The position numbers and the translations under genes were made by a program. Under the pieces are notes generated by a model that searched no databases, was not told the origin of the DNA, and saw nothing but the letters and a program-made list of their open reading frames with translations. A stretch of DNA of 38,627 bases from Gammaproteobacteria bacterium (GTDB taxonomy: Bacteria > Pseudomonadota > Gammaproteobacteria > JAKDMP01): NCBI GenBank assembly GCA_030452225.1, contig JAKDMP010000004.1, forward strand, positions 1 to 38,627, given 5' to 3'. Of the stretch, positions 10,178 through 22,387 are shown in pieces. Every line of letters starts with the position of its first letter. Within the stretch, counting starts at the first letter, position 1.

Positions 10178-11494
10178 ATGGATTTTTCTCCGCAGTGGCT
10201 TGAGGGGCGCCTGAAGGCGTGGCCGGCGCCGCGGCGCTACGTGGTGCTGGCGAGCGGCGGCATGGATTCGACGGCGCTCCTGCACGCGATGGCAACCATA
10301 GCCCATCGTCTGCCCGCATCAGTGGTGGCGTTGCACTTCAATCATGGCCTGCGTTCGCAGGCCGACATCTGGCAGCGCCAGGTGGCCGATCAGGCACAGT
10401 CCCTCGGGATTCTGTTTCACAACGAGAATCTCGGCCTGGCGGCGGATCAGGGGAGCACAGAAACGCGTGCCCGGGCTGCCCGTTATGCACGCTTGCGCAC
10501 ATGGATGGCGGAAGGCGATTGCTGCCTGACGGCCCATCACGGCGACGATCAGGCCGAAACGTTTCTCCTGCAGGCGCTGCGCGGATCCGGTCCGGCGGGC
10601 CTGGCGGCCATGCCCGGATATATGCGCTTCGAGCGGGGCTGGCTGGCCCGACCGCTGCTGCCCTGGACGCGGGCGGACCTGCACAATTGGGCCTCGAAGG
10701 AGGGCCTCAACTGGTCCGAAGATCCTGGAAATTACAACTTGGACAGCCCGCGCAACCGGCTGCGGCACCGGGTTTGGCCGCAGATCGAGCAGGGATGGCC
10801 GGCTGCCGCCCGCACGCTGGGACGCAGTGCGGCACTGGCGGCCGAAGCATCGGCCCTGGCGCAAGAGGTGGCGGTCGAAACCTATAATCGCTTGCCGGAA
10901 CATCCGGCCGATCGCCTGCCGGTCGCCGCCCTGCAGGCGCTCAGTGTTCCCAAGCGCCGGGCCGTGCTGCGTTATTGGCTGGGCCGCAATGGCGTGGATC
11001 TGCCCGCGGCGGAAAAACTCCAGGAACTGGAGCATGGATTCGTGCTGCGCGATCCGGGCGCCCGTGCCCGGCTGCAGCTGGGCCTGGTGGGTATCCGGCG
11101 TTTCCGGGACTTTGTTTTCGTGGTGCGCTCTCTTCCGCGACAACCGTTCGGAAGGGCGCCGATTGACATTTGCAACCCTGTTGACATGGGCGCTCTAGGC
11201 CGTATCGGATTGGTCGCGGATCAGAATGGGCCGATGGGCCAGAACGTGGTCGACGGGGCGCTGGAATTGCGTTTTCGCCGCGGTGGGGAAACATTTCGCC
11301 CTGCGGGTTGCGCCCATCAACGTCCCCTGAAAAAAATGCTCCAGGAATGCGGCGTACTCCCGTGGATGCGGTATCGACTGCCTTTGCTGTACGTGGATGG
11401 ACAGCTTGCCGCGGTCGCCAACATGATGGTGGCGCAAGAGTATGCAGGCCAAGGATGGCGCTTGGATTGGCAGGATGCTCCTGCCCTAGAATAG
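10178..11494 (+). CDS. tilS: tRNA(Ile)-lysidine synthetase
   Basis: PP-loop YVVLASGGMDSTALLHAM; ALHFNHGLRSQADIWQ; LTAHHGDDQAETFLLQALRGSGPAGLAAM. Confidence 0.95.
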   Translation: MDFSPQWLEGRLKAWPAPRRYVVLASGGMDSTALLHAMATIAHRLPASVVALHFNHGLRSQADIWQRQVADQAQSLGILFHNENLGLAADQGSTETRARAARYARLRTWMAEGDCCLTAHHGDDQAETFLLQALRGSGPAGLAAMPGYMRFERGWLARPLLPWTRADLHNWASKEGLNWSEDPGNYNLDSPRNRLRHRVWPQIEQGWPAAARTLGRSAALAAEASALAQEVAVETYNRLPEHPADRLPVAALQALSVPKRRAVLRYWLGRNGVDLPAAEKLQELEHGFVLRDPGARARLQLGLVGIRRFRDFVFVVRSLPRQPFGRAPIDICNPVDMGALGRIGLVADQNGPMGQNVVDGALELRFRRGGETFRPAGCAHQRPLKKMLQECGVLPWMRYRLPLLYVDGQLAAVANMMVAQEYAGQGWRLDWQDAPALE

Positions 11495-11521
11495 TAGGGC
11501 GAGTCACAAGGAGTCAGCAAC

Positions 11522-13552
<2,031 letters not shown>

Positions 13553-13584
13553 ACGGGGGCCAATGCCAGCCGGTGGCATGCGGG

Positions 13585-14247
13585 TCAGCGTATGCGGCGG
13601 ACGAATACTTCTCTGGCCGAGTAGTCCTGCACGAACAATACGTAGCCAATCAAGAGTTTCTTGATGGTCACCTTGGGGTTTTGCAAATCAATGCGGAAGT
13701 AGCCGGGGCCCGCCTGCTTCCACACTTGCCCATTGGCGAGTTGAAATACGGTATTGCCGGTCCAGCCGTGGAAGACGCCGACAATCCGGCTTTCGATGCG
13801 ATCCAGCCCCGCACCGTTCGAATGTTCGGGCGCCCCGAAAGCGGCGATATCGGCACTGCTTGGGGTGGGCGCGGGAGTTTTCCCGTCGGTGCTTGCACTC
13901 TGCGTGGGCACAGCCTTGCCCGGTACAGTGGCTAAAGGGGTCGCCGCGGGCTTTGGGGCGGGCTGAGTGGCCTCGGCGGCCGAGGCGCTGCAAAGGGTCT
14001 GCACATAACGGCTGAGCCAGGCGTTGAGCGCCTCGAGTTGTTTCTGGTCCAGTTTGTCGAGACCCGCCTCTTGAAATTCGCTGACCGTCATTTGGTCGCG
14101 TACGTCCACCTGCTGAGGGCATTGCGTCATCGTGGCGGCCCGAACGGGCCCCGAAACAACAAACGCCCCCACGGCCAAGAGGGCGAACAAGGCTGGCCGA
14201 AGCGCAGTCACTGGATATGGACCCCAAATTCCACCTTGTTGCTGCAT
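13585..14247 (-). CDS. Secreted protein of unknown function (signal peptide, C-terminal conserved-looking domain)
   Basis: Signal-peptide-like N-terminus (RPALFALLAVGAFVVSGPVRAA), Pro/Ala/Thr-rich linker, C-terminal GWTGNTVFQLANGQVWKQAGPGYFRIDLQNPKVTIKKLLIGYVLFVQD; same strand and immediately downstream of the prc-like gene. Confidence 0.75.
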   Translation of the reverse strand: MQQQGGIWGPYPVTALRPALFALLAVGAFVVSGPVRAATMTQCPQQVDVRDQMTVSEFQEAGLDKLDQKQLEALNAWLSRYVQTLCSASAAEATQPAPKPAATPLATVPGKAVPTQSASTDGKTPAPTPSSADIAAFGAPEHSNGAGLDRIESRIVGVFHGWTGNTVFQLANGQVWKQAGPGYFRIDLQNPKVTIKKLLIGYVLFVQDYSAREVFVRRIR

Positions 14248-14331
14248 GCAAGCATACCATCATCGTAGCCGGAAGGGTAGTGCCCCCGGGTCGAAGGCGC
14301 GCCGAGGCATTTTGCCGGCGGCGCAGCCATA

Positions 14332-16620
14332 TCAGCGGGAACTTGCTGGAGACGGCGGGCGAAGCGTTTTGCCGCGGGACTCAGCCGAGGCGGCGTTGCA
14401 TTGGTGGAGTTCGAGGGGATTCCCCATGAAGCTCAGGCACTGTTTGGCGGCGGCCAGGTCGCCGCCGGGGCGGTGATTGAGATGGAAAGTAAAGGCGGCA
14501 CCGGGCGGAGCCTTGCCCATGTACCTGGCGAGCAATTGGATGCCGGTTTTCAGCGGTACGTCCGGGCGTGTAAAGTCCGATTGGTGCGCGGCTTCCAGGT
14601 CATCGAAAGTCGGATCGCCCTCGAGACGGCGCCAGGCATTGATGAGGTCGAGTTGCCGCGCCCGCCGGGCTTCACGCAGTGCCTTGCGCGTTTCGATGTT
14701 GAGGGAAATTTCTTCGCGTTCGGATTGTTTTTGCTGCTGCTTGACGGCCTGGAGATAGATCACGAATTGCGGCTCTTTCCGAAGCGTCGAGGTGTAGTAG
14801 TCCCGAAGCGACGGCAGCAGATCGATAATGCCTTTGTTGACCGGCGTGTACTCGGCGGCTTGGATGTGCTTCCAGGGAAGGGCGTTCGGGTAGGCGGATT
14901 CGCCGAATTTTTCCTCGTTTATCGCATCGGGGATGACGATCTGCGGCTTGACGCCGCGATGCTGTGTGCTCGAACCGTTGACCCTGAAAAACTGTGCGGT
15001 GGTAAGCTTCAGTTCCCCCGCCCTGAAGCCCGGGAGATAGCGCCCGAGTTTGATCAGTTGTTGCACCGTTCCCTTGCCCCAGGTGCGGGAGCCGATGATC
15101 AGGGCCCGATGGTAGTCCTTCATGGCCCCGGCAAAAATTTCCGTGGCCGAAGCGCTGAACCGGTTGACCAAAACGGCCAGCGGGCCGGTCCAGACCGGCG
15201 TTTCGTCACGAGGAGTGGGCAATACTTCCCGGTGATCGCCGCGTTCCTTTACCTGTACGACCGGGCCATCGGCGATAAACAGCCCCGTCATGGCCAGGGC
15301 CTCGCGCAGCGAGCCACCGCCATTGTTGCGCAAGTCCAGCAAAATGCCGGAGACTTTCTTCTTTTTCAACTTTTCGATGAGGGCGCGCACGTCCTGCGAT
15401 ACGCTGGTGTATTGTTTCCGGCCGTTGCTTTCCGCCTGGAAATTGACGTAAAAGGACGGGACTGTGATGATCCCGATACGGTAGGCGACCATGCCTTGCC
15501 GGATGGTTCTGATCTCGGCGCTGGCCCGTTCCGCGTCCAGTTCGATGGTGTCCCGTACCAGTTCGAGAATTTGTTCGCCGCCGCCCGGCAAGGCGCCCGA
15601 AGGAAGGATTTTCAATCGAACCGTGCTGCCCTTGGGCCCGCGGATCAGTTTGACGACATCGTCAAGACGCCAACCGATCACATCCACCATCTCTCCGCTC
15701 TCGCCCTGTGCGACGGCAACGATGCGGTCGCCGGCGTCGAGCGCCTTGCTCTTTGCCGCCGGCCCGCCGGGCAGAATTCGCACAACGGTGACGTAGTTGC
15801 CATGCTTGGTGAGCTGTGCGCCAATGCCCTCGAGTTGCAGGCTCATGTGGATTTGGAATTGTTCGGCGTCAAACGGCGAGAAATAGGCGCTGTGCGGGTC
15901 CTGGGTCTGCGCCAGGGCATTCATCCAGGTGTCGAACACGTCGTTGGATGTGGTGCGGTTGAGATGATTGAGCGCATAGCGATAACGCTTGACGAGCGTC
16001 TCTTTTGCCTTCTCCAGGCTTTGCCCGTCCAGAACGAGGCTGAGCAGGCCATTGGTGACCCGGTGGCGCCACAGCGTATCCAATGCCTTCTGGTTGGCGG
16101 CCCAGGGGGCATGGCGGCGCGAAAAATGAAAACTTTCCCGGCCGTCGAACTCGTAATGCTTGTTCAACAGTTCGAGTGCAAAGTGAAGTTGTTCGTGCGC
16201 CTGATCGATGTAATAACTGTAGATGTCAAAAGCCGGTTCCAGGTTGCCCTGCTTGAGGTCTTCCACCAGTCCGCCGGCATACTTCTGCATGAACCGGTCT
16301 ATTGCAGGCTGCGTGAAGTAGAAATGGGCCGGATCGATGGCGTCGAAATACTCCGTCAGCACCGCCTTTGCCAGTTGGTCGTCAAGCGGCTTCGAGGGGT
16401 AGTGATTGGCCTGCATGACCTGCACCACGGTGCGGCTGATCAGCACCTGGCGGGCCTGCGGTTTCAGCGTTGTGGCGGGGGCGACGGCGATCGTCGTGGA
16501 AGCTGCCGGCGCGCCGGTCGGACTGCCCTGTGAGGTGGCGGCCGGGGCAGCCGCCATGGCCACTCCGGTTCCCGCGGCAAGCACGAGGGCAAGCAAGAGG
16601 GTTTTAGCGTACATAAACAT
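14332..16620 (-). CDS. prc: Tail-specific (C-terminal processing) periplasmic protease, S41 family
   Basis: PDZ-like ILPGGPAAKSKALDAGDRIVAVAQGESGEMVDVIGWRLDDVVKLIRGPKGSTV; DLRNNGGGSLREAL; VLVNRFSASATEIFAGAMKDYHRALIIGSRTWGKGTVQ; signal peptide; start chosen at MFMYAKTLL. Confidence 0.93.
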   Translation of the reverse strand: MFMYAKTLLLALVLAAGTGVAMAAAPAATSQGSPTGAPAASTTIAVAPATTLKPQARQVLISRTVVQVMQANHYPSKPLDDQLAKAVLTEYFDAIDPAHFYFTQPAIDRFMQKYAGGLVEDLKQGNLEPAFDIYSYYIDQAHEQLHFALELLNKHYEFDGRESFHFSRRHAPWAANQKALDTLWRHRVTNGLLSLVLDGQSLEKAKETLVKRYRYALNHLNRTTSNDVFDTWMNALAQTQDPHSAYFSPFDAEQFQIHMSLQLEGIGAQLTKHGNYVTVVRILPGGPAAKSKALDAGDRIVAVAQGESGEMVDVIGWRLDDVVKLIRGPKGSTVRLKILPSGALPGGGEQILELVRDTIELDAERASAEIRTIRQGMVAYRIGIITVPSFYVNFQAESNGRKQYTSVSQDVRALIEKLKKKKVSGILLDLRNNGGGSLREALAMTGLFIADGPVVQVKERGDHREVLPTPRDETPVWTGPLAVLVNRFSASATEIFAGAMKDYHRALIIGSRTWGKGTVQQLIKLGRYLPGFRAGELKLTTAQFFRVNGSSTQHRGVKPQIVIPDAINEEKFGESAYPNALPWKHIQAAEYTPVNKGIIDLLPSLRDYYTSTLRKEPQFVIYLQAVKQQQKQSEREEISLNIETRKALREARRARQLDLINAWRRLEGDPTFDDLEAAHQSDFTRPDVPLKTGIQLLARYMGKAPPGAAFTFHLNHRPGGDLAAAKQCLSFMGNPLELHQCNAASAESRGKTLRPPSPASSR

Positions 16621-16722
16621 CCCTGTCTGGACCCGAATCATCGGCTTCAGGTTCCGTTTCCGTTTGAAATAAGTACCAAGCGAGTCTTGTCTCGGGCCCG
16701 ATCGGCTTGGAAGGCCGCCGAA

Positions 16723-18495
16723 TCAGGCTTGCGAAGCCTTGTCGCCGGCGACATTCAGCGCCCCGGCGACTCGTTCCCGTTCGTGCTCGAGCTTTTCAGG
16801 CAGCCGCTCGCCATAGTCGGCAAAGTACTCGGCGATTTCCTCATACTCCGAGTACCAGGCTTCGTCGTCGACCGCCAGGAGTTTGCCCATGGTCTGGTTG
16901 TCAATGTCCAGACCCTCGAGATGGATGGCTCCGCGTGCCGGCACAAAACCGATGGGCGTTTCGTCGGCGTCGCCGTGGCCTTCGCAACGCTCCAGCGCCC
17001 ACTCGAGTACGCGGAGATTTTCACCGAACCCGGGCCACAGGAACTTGCCGTCGGCGCCCTTGCGGAACCAGTTGACGTGAAAGATATGCGGCGGATGCTC
17101 GGCGCGTCGGGCGAAACTCAGCCAATACCTCCAGTAGTCGCCGTAGTTGTAGCCGCAGAACGGCTTCATGGCCATCGGGTCGCGGCGCACTTCGCCGACC
17201 TTGCCTGCGGCGGCGGCGGTCTTCTCCGAGGCCATGCCGGCGCCGATCAATACGCCGTGTTCCCAGCTCTTCGCCTCAAAGATGAGCGGCGCGAGGCTGG
17301 CGCGGCGGCCGCCGAAGAAAATGGCGGAAATCGGCACGCCCTCCGGCGCTTCGGCTTCTTCGGAGTAACTCGGGTTCTGCTGCGCCGAGACGGTAAAGCG
17401 TGAATTCGGGTGCGCCGCCGGCTCGCTGGCCGTAGCGGGGTCGTAAGGGCGGCCCTGCCAATCGGTGACGGGTTTGCCGGTTTTTTTCCCTTCCCACCAG
17501 GGCTCCATGTCTTCGGTGACGGCAACATTGGTGAAGATGGTGTTCTTCGTGATTGTGTCGTAGGCATTCTTGTTGGTTTTTTCGTTGGTCCCGGGGACGA
17601 CCCCGAAATAGCCGGCCTCGGGATTGATCGCCCACAGGCGGCCGTCATCGCCGACATGCAGCCAGGCGATGTCGTCGCCCACGGTCCAGATTTTCCAGCC
17701 GGGGTAGGCCTTCGGCGGTATCAGCATGGCAAGATTGGTCTTGCCGCAGGCCGAAGGGAAGGCCGCGGCGATGTAGCGGGTCTTGCCCTCGGGGTTCTGG
17801 ATGCCGACGATCAGCATGTGTTCGGCCAGCCAGCCTTCATCGCGCGCCTGCCAGCTTGCGATGCGCAGCGCGTGGCACTTTTTGCCAAGGAGCGCGTTGC
17901 CGCCGTAGCCCGAGCCGACGCTTTTGATCAGGCGTTCTTCCGGGAAATGCAGGATCAGCCGGTGATCCGGGGACAGGTCGCCGGTGGAGTGCAGGCCGCG
18001 CACGAAAGGCTCGCCTGCCTCGATGCGGTCGAGCGCCTGGCGACCCATGCGCGTCATGATCTTCATGTTGGCGACCACGTAGGGGCTGTCGGTAATCTCG
18101 ACGCCGAGGCGTGCGTGGGAGGACTGGATCGGCCCCATGCAGTAGGGAATGACGTAGAGGGTCCGCCCTTTCATGGCGCCCTCGAACAGGGCGTCCACCT
18201 TTTTGTGCGCCTCGTTCGGGGTCATCCAATGGTTGTTCGGGCCGGCGTCGGCCTCGTTTTCGGAGCAGATGAAGGTAAGATGTTCGACACGCGCAACGTC
18301 GGAAGGATCCGAACGGTGAAGGTAGCAGCGGGGGTAGCTCTCCCGATTCAACTCGTACAGCGTGCCGTCCGCGAGCATGCCGTCAATAAGCCGCTGAAAC
18401 TCTTCTTCGCCACCGTCGCACCAATGAACATTTTCGGGCCGGGTCAGTCGGGCTACTTCGTCTACCCATTCGGACAGTGCGCGATTGGTCGTCAT
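16723..18495 (-). CDS. pckG: Phosphoenolpyruvate carboxykinase (GTP)
   Basis: VHWCDGGEEEFQRLIDGML; AAFPSACGKTNLAMLIPP; FFGGRRASLAPLIFEAKSWEHGVLIGAGMASE; FCGYNYGDYWRYWL. Confidence 0.96.
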   Translation of the reverse strand: MTTNRALSEWVDEVARLTRPENVHWCDGGEEEFQRLIDGMLADGTLYELNRESYPRCYLHRSDPSDVARVEHLTFICSENEADAGPNNHWMTPNEAHKKVDALFEGAMKGRTLYVIPYCMGPIQSSHARLGVEITDSPYVVANMKIMTRMGRQALDRIEAGEPFVRGLHSTGDLSPDHRLILHFPEERLIKSVGSGYGGNALLGKKCHALRIASWQARDEGWLAEHMLIVGIQNPEGKTRYIAAAFPSACGKTNLAMLIPPKAYPGWKIWTVGDDIAWLHVGDDGRLWAINPEAGYFGVVPGTNEKTNKNAYDTITKNTIFTNVAVTEDMEPWWEGKKTGKPVTDWQGRPYDPATASEPAAHPNSRFTVSAQQNPSYSEEAEAPEGVPISAIFFGGRRASLAPLIFEAKSWEHGVLIGAGMASEKTAAAAGKVGEVRRDPMAMKPFCGYNYGDYWRYWLSFARRAEHPPHIFHVNWFRKGADGKFLWPGFGENLRVLEWALERCEGHGDADETPIGFVPARGAIHLEGLDIDNQTMGKLLAVDDEAWYSEYEEIAEYFADYGERLPEKLEHERERVAGALNVAGDKASQA

Positions 18496-18599
18496 TGTGC
18501 ATGGTCTCCAAGGCGAAAATGCGGGCGATGCGGCTTTGCCGCAGGTAACGTTTGGGCTGATCCCATTAATTATAACGTCCCGACCCGTTTTGGCGCGGC

Positions 18600-20510
18600 A
18601 TGAGCCTGGGTGAACAGGCCGCCGGACTTTTGGACAAAGGCGGCGCCTTTGCCGATGCCGGCGGCGATTTTACCCCGCGCGCCGGGCAGATCCGGCTGGC
18701 CCGGGAGATCGGCGAGGCGATCGAGGCGGGCGAGCACCTTGTCGCCGAGGCGGGAACCGGTATCGGCAAGACTCTCGCCTACCTGGTGCCGATCCTGGGG
18801 TGCAAAAAACGGGCGATCATCTCTACCGCGACGCGCACCCTGCAGGAGCAGATTTACAAGCAGGATTTGCCGCGCGTCGCCCGCGTTCTCGGGCGTGCGC
18901 GCCGGGTTGCGGTCCTCAAGGGCCGCGACAATTACCTCTGCCGGGAGCGCTGGTTGCGGTTGGGAGACGATTGGGTAGGCTTCGGCAATGCCGTGCTCGA
19001 TACGGCGGCGCTGACTGCCTGGGTGCGCAGTACGGAGACCGGAGATCTGGCCGAGTTGCGCGGCGCGGGCGAGCATTCCGGCCTGCGCCGGATGTTGACG
19101 GTGAGCGCCGAAGCCTGCACCGGCGCCGATTGTCCCGAGTTTTCGCGTTGCCATGTCTATATCGCGCGTGCCCGGGCCCAGGCCGCCGAGGTCGTGATCG
19201 TCAATCATCATCTTTTGCTGGCCGATTTACGCCTCAAACAGGAGGGAGCCCAGGGGCTTCTCGGTCCCGCCGGGGTGATCGTCGTGGACGAGGCGCACGC
19301 GTTGCCGGATATCGCGCGCAATGTTCTGGGGGATGCCTTGTCCCGCGCCAGTATTCAGGAATTGGCCGAGGATGCGGCTCGCCAGTTCGGCGGGGAGGAA
19401 GCGGTACGCGAGGCATTGCCGGCATTGTCCGCGGCGCTGCAATTTCGGAACCTGCCGGCCGGAACCGGAAAGTATGCCTGGCCGGAGGTCGCCGGCCGAT
19501 TGTCGGAGGATTTGGAGCGGTTGCGTGCCGCGTTGAACGAGATCGAGACGGCATTGGCGGCCTGTCCCGATGCCGAAACCCTGGTCAGGCGGGTGCAAGC
19601 CATTCTGTCACGGCTGGATGTCTTGACCGAACAGGGAGATCCATCCGATTTTCGCTGGTTCGAGACGGGTGGGCAGGGCGCCTTCGGTATCCACACAAGC
19701 CCGATCGAACCCGGAGGCACCCTCCGCAGCTGGATCGGCGAGAGTGAGGCGAGTTGGATCATGACTTCGGCGAGTCTGGCGGTGGGCCGCTCCTTCACCA
19801 GTTTCGCAAGCCAGATAGGCGTGGACGAGTATCGCAGTGTGCTGGAAGGCAGCCCGTTCGATTATCCTCGCCAGGCGATGCTGTGCTTGCCTGCCGGTTT
19901 GCCGCAGGTTCAGGCCGATGGCTATACGCAGGCGGTAGTCGCCGCGGCGGAACCCCTGCTCAAAGCGGTTGCCGGAGGCACGTTTCTGCTTTTTACCAGC
20001 CATCGAGCGCTGCAGAAAGCGGCGCTGCTGTTGCGTGAGCTCGGGCTTCGAAATCCGCTGTTCGTGCAAGGCGAAAGCCCACAGGTGCGCCTTCTGGATG
20101 ATTTCCGGGAGGCAGGAAACGGGATACTGTGCGGCACGGCCAGTTTCTGGAAGGGCGTGGACGTCAAGGGGAGCGCGCTCGAACTGGTGGTGATCGACCG
20201 CCTGCCGTTTACCTGGCCGGGCGATCCGCTTTTCAAGGCGCGTCTGGAACATTGTGCTGCGCACGGCGGCGCACCCTTCCCGGACATCCAGGTGCCCGAA
20301 GCGGTGCTGGCGCTCAAACAGGGCGCCGGACGGCTGATTCGCGACGCCGCGGATTGCGGTGTGCTGATGATTTGCGATCCGCGCCTGACAACCATGCCCT
20401 ACGGCCGTCGTTTTCTTGACAGTTTGCCCCCCATGCGGCGCACGACCAGCACGGCCGAAGCAGCCGCTTTCCTGAACCGGATACCTGCACATGAATGTGC
20501 TGGCATTTGA
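18600..20510 (+). CDS. DinG/YoaA-family (XPD-like) ATP-dependent helicase
   Basis: Walker A EAGTGIGKTLAYLVP; DEAH motif VVDEAHALPDIA; C-X-C-type cysteines (NYLCRERW, CTGADCPEFSRC) consistent with an Fe-S domain; GAGRLIRDAADCGVLMICDPR; followed by tsaB. Confidence 0.92.
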   Translation: MSLGEQAAGLLDKGGAFADAGGDFTPRAGQIRLAREIGEAIEAGEHLVAEAGTGIGKTLAYLVPILGCKKRAIISTATRTLQEQIYKQDLPRVARVLGRARRVAVLKGRDNYLCRERWLRLGDDWVGFGNAVLDTAALTAWVRSTETGDLAELRGAGEHSGLRRMLTVSAEACTGADCPEFSRCHVYIARARAQAAEVVIVNHHLLLADLRLKQEGAQGLLGPAGVIVVDEAHALPDIARNVLGDALSRASIQELAEDAARQFGGEEAVREALPALSAALQFRNLPAGTGKYAWPEVAGRLSEDLERLRAALNEIETALAACPDAETLVRRVQAILSRLDVLTEQGDPSDFRWFETGGQGAFGIHTSPIEPGGTLRSWIGESEASWIMTSASLAVGRSFTSFASQIGVDEYRSVLEGSPFDYPRQAMLCLPAGLPQVQADGYTQAVVAAAEPLLKAVAGGTFLLFTSHRALQKAALLLRELGLRNPLFVQGESPQVRLLDDFREAGNGILCGTASFWKGVDVKGSALELVVIDRLPFTWPGDPLFKARLEHCAAHGGAPFPDIQVPEAVLALKQGAGRLIRDAADCGVLMICDPRLTTMPYGRRFLDSLPPMRRTTSTAEAAAFLNRIPAHECAGI

Positions 20511-21150
20511 AACCGCGGCCGGCCGGCCGAGTGTATGTCTGAGGGCCGACGGGCGCGATGCGCGCAATTGGGTTGGACGCGAGCGCGCCGATCCTGATGT
20601 CATCATCAGGGCGGCCGGCGGCCTGATCAGCGAAGCCGGGCTGGCTCCTGCGGACCTGGACTTCGTGGCCTGCGGGCGGGGTCCGGGCGCTTTCACCGGC
20701 GTGCGATTGGGGATTGCGCTCGCACAAGGCTTTGCACTGGGTGCCGGTTGCCCGGTCGTGGGGGTGTCTGATTTGCTGGCGCTGGCCTGGAAGGCGCGGT
20801 GCGCGCGCGGCTGGGAGCGGGTGCTGGCTGTGCTCGATGCCCGCCGGGGAGAACTGTATCTGGCGGGCTACGACTTTTCGAAGAGCCCTGCGCGGGAATG
20901 CATGGCCGAAAGCCTGGTCAAGCCGGAGACGGTGCGGATTGTGGGGGAAAACTGGGCGCTTGCGGGCAGCGGCGCGGCACTGCTCGACCTGGAACCGGGG
21001 TTGCCTGTCGACACGGCCGTGGCGCCCGATGCCGAAACGGTGGCGGAATTGGCCCTGCGCGATTTTGCATCGGGCGGCTCGGTGCCGGCGGGCAAGGTCG
21101 AACCGATCTATTTGCGCGACCGGGTAGCGGTGCCGTCGACCAAGCGCTGA
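20491..21150 (+). CDS. tsaB: tRNA threonylcarbamoyladenosine biosynthesis protein TsaB
   Basis: MNVLAFETAAGRPSVCL; FVACGRGPGAFTGVRLGIALAQGFALG; overlaps upstream helicase as in yoaA-tsaB order. Confidence 0.94.
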   Translation: MNVLAFETAAGRPSVCLRADGRDARNWVGRERADPDVIIRAAGGLISEAGLAPADLDFVACGRGPGAFTGVRLGIALAQGFALGAGCPVVGVSDLLALAWKARCARGWERVLAVLDARRGELYLAGYDFSKSPARECMAESLVKPETVRIVGENWALAGSGAALLDLEPGLPVDTAVAPDAETVAELALRDFASGGSVPAGKVEPIYLRDRVAVPSTKR

Positions 21151-21159
21151 CACGCAAAA

Positions 21160-21190
21160 AAAACCCCGGCGGTTTCCCGCCGGGGTTTTT
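21160..21190. terminator. Bidirectional intrinsic terminator between tsaB and the convergent OmpA-family gene
   Basis: A-tract + CCCCGGCGG (21164-21172) TTTC CCGCCGGGG (21177-21185) + T-tract; perfect 9-bp stem. Confidence 0.92.
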
Positions 21191-21217
21191 CCATGTGTGC
21201 CCGAATGGACCTTGTGC

Positions 21218-22387
21218 CTACATATCGTCGCCGTTGAGAACATGCAGTTCCACGCGGCGGTTCTTGGCACGGCCTGCGGGGTTGTCGTGACCGTTGATGC
21301 GGTTCGGGGCAACCGGGTCGGCCTCACCAAAGCCTTTCGTGGTCAGGCGGTCGGCATCGACGCCGTGGGCGACGAGGTAATCCTTCACCGAATCAGCGCG
21401 GCCCCGCGAAAGCTTGAGGTTGTAGGCCTCGGAGCCGATGCTGTCGGTATAACCCGCGACCAGTACGTTGATCTCGGGATACTTGTTCAGCGTCGCCGCG
21501 GCATTGTCGAGGGCTTCCTGGTCTTCGGCGGTGAGTTCAGTCGAATTGAACTGGAAGTGCGTTCTGGGCAGATCGATGACGGCCTGGATGACGCAGCCGT
21601 TCACGTCCACGTCGGCACCGGCCGGAGTGTTGGGGCAGCGATCCAGGTAATTCGGCACACCGTCGCCATCGTCGTCCAGCGGGCAGCCCTGGCTGTTGAC
21701 CGAAACACCGCTAGGGGTGCCCGGGCACTGATCCAGGTTGTCGGGTACGCCGTCCCCGTCGGTGTCCGCGATCGGTGTCGGCGGCGGTGGCGGCGGTGGG
21801 GCGGCCTGCGGCGGCGAGCCGAACGGAATGGCTATACCGACGCTCGCCACAAAGTTGCCGAGCGGCTGTTCGGTCTCAACGAAATCGTTGAAGGTGCCGT
21901 TGTAGCGCAGATCCGCGCGGATGTCGAAGTAGGAGGCCACACGCCAAATGACACCGAAGCCAAAAGTGCCGAAAGCGCCATTGTCGTCACCACCCGGCTG
22001 TGTGCCGAAACGGTTGGTGTAACTGTCAAAATCCATGCGCGTATAGCCGATGCCCAGTTGGAGATAGGGATTCCAGGTTCCCCGGTGCATGAAAATGAGT
22101 GCATCGAGGCCGAGCAGCTTCTGATTGATCGGCACATCATACATCTTGACGGCATACTGCTGGTAATTCAACTCGAGACCGAAGTAGTCCGTAAAGGGTT
22201 TGGCGATACCCAGAAAACCGCCCCAGCCGTCGTTGTCGCTGGCCCCGGTGTCGATCGGGTAGCTGGCCATACCGGTGATAAACCAGCGGTTGTCGGGCGG
22301 CGTATCGTTCCGGGCCTGCGCTGCAGGCGCGAGCGCGACGCCTAAGGCAAGTGCCAAACTTGCAGTGATGAGCATTCTGGTTCGCAT
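21218..22387 (-). CDS. OmpA-family outer membrane protein with TSP3-like calcium-binding repeats and a C-terminal peptidoglycan-binding domain
   Basis: Signal peptide MRTRMLITASLALALGVALAPAAQA with GGAGG-like RBS; DTDGDGVPDNLDQCPGTP / DDDGDGVPNYLDRCPNTP; VLVAGYTDSIGSEAYNLKLSRGRADSVKDYLVAHGVDADRLTTKGFGEADPVAPN. Confidence 0.93.
   Translation of the reverse strand: MRTRMLITASLALALGVALAPAAQARNDTPPDNRWFITGMASYPIDTGASDNDGWGGFLGIAKPFTDYFGLELNYQQYAVKMYDVPINQKLLGLDALIFMHRGTWNPYLQLGIGYTRMDFDSYTNRFGTQPGGDDNGAFGTFGFGVIWRVASYFDIRADLRYNGTFNDFVETEQPLGNFVASVGIAIPFGSPPQAAPPPPPPPTPIADTDGDGVPDNLDQCPGTPSGVSVNSQGCPLDDDGDGVPNYLDRCPNTPAGADVDVNGCVIQAVIDLPRTHFQFNSTELTAEDQEALDNAAATLNKYPEINVLVAGYTDSIGSEAYNLKLSRGRADSVKDYLVAHGVDADRLTTKGFGEADPVAPNRINGHDNPAGRAKNRRVELHVLNGDDM

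Noticed and set aside
13563-13579. ATGCCA-GCCGG-TGGCAT hairpin between the convergent acs-like gene and the secreted protein gene
   Set aside because: Short 6-bp stem with no T-tract; not strong enough to call a terminator.
14401-16533. 710-aa plus-strand ORF opposite the prc-like gene
   Set aside because: Shadow ORF of the clearly coding minus-strand protease; no domain-like features.
17410-18603. 397-aa plus-strand ORF opposite pckG
   Set aside because: Antisense shadow of PEP carboxykinase with its conserved motifs on the minus strand.
21197-22345. 382-aa plus-strand ORF opposite the OmpA-family gene
   Set aside because: Antisense shadow; the minus strand has signal peptide, RBS, TSP3-like repeats and OmpA C-terminal domain.
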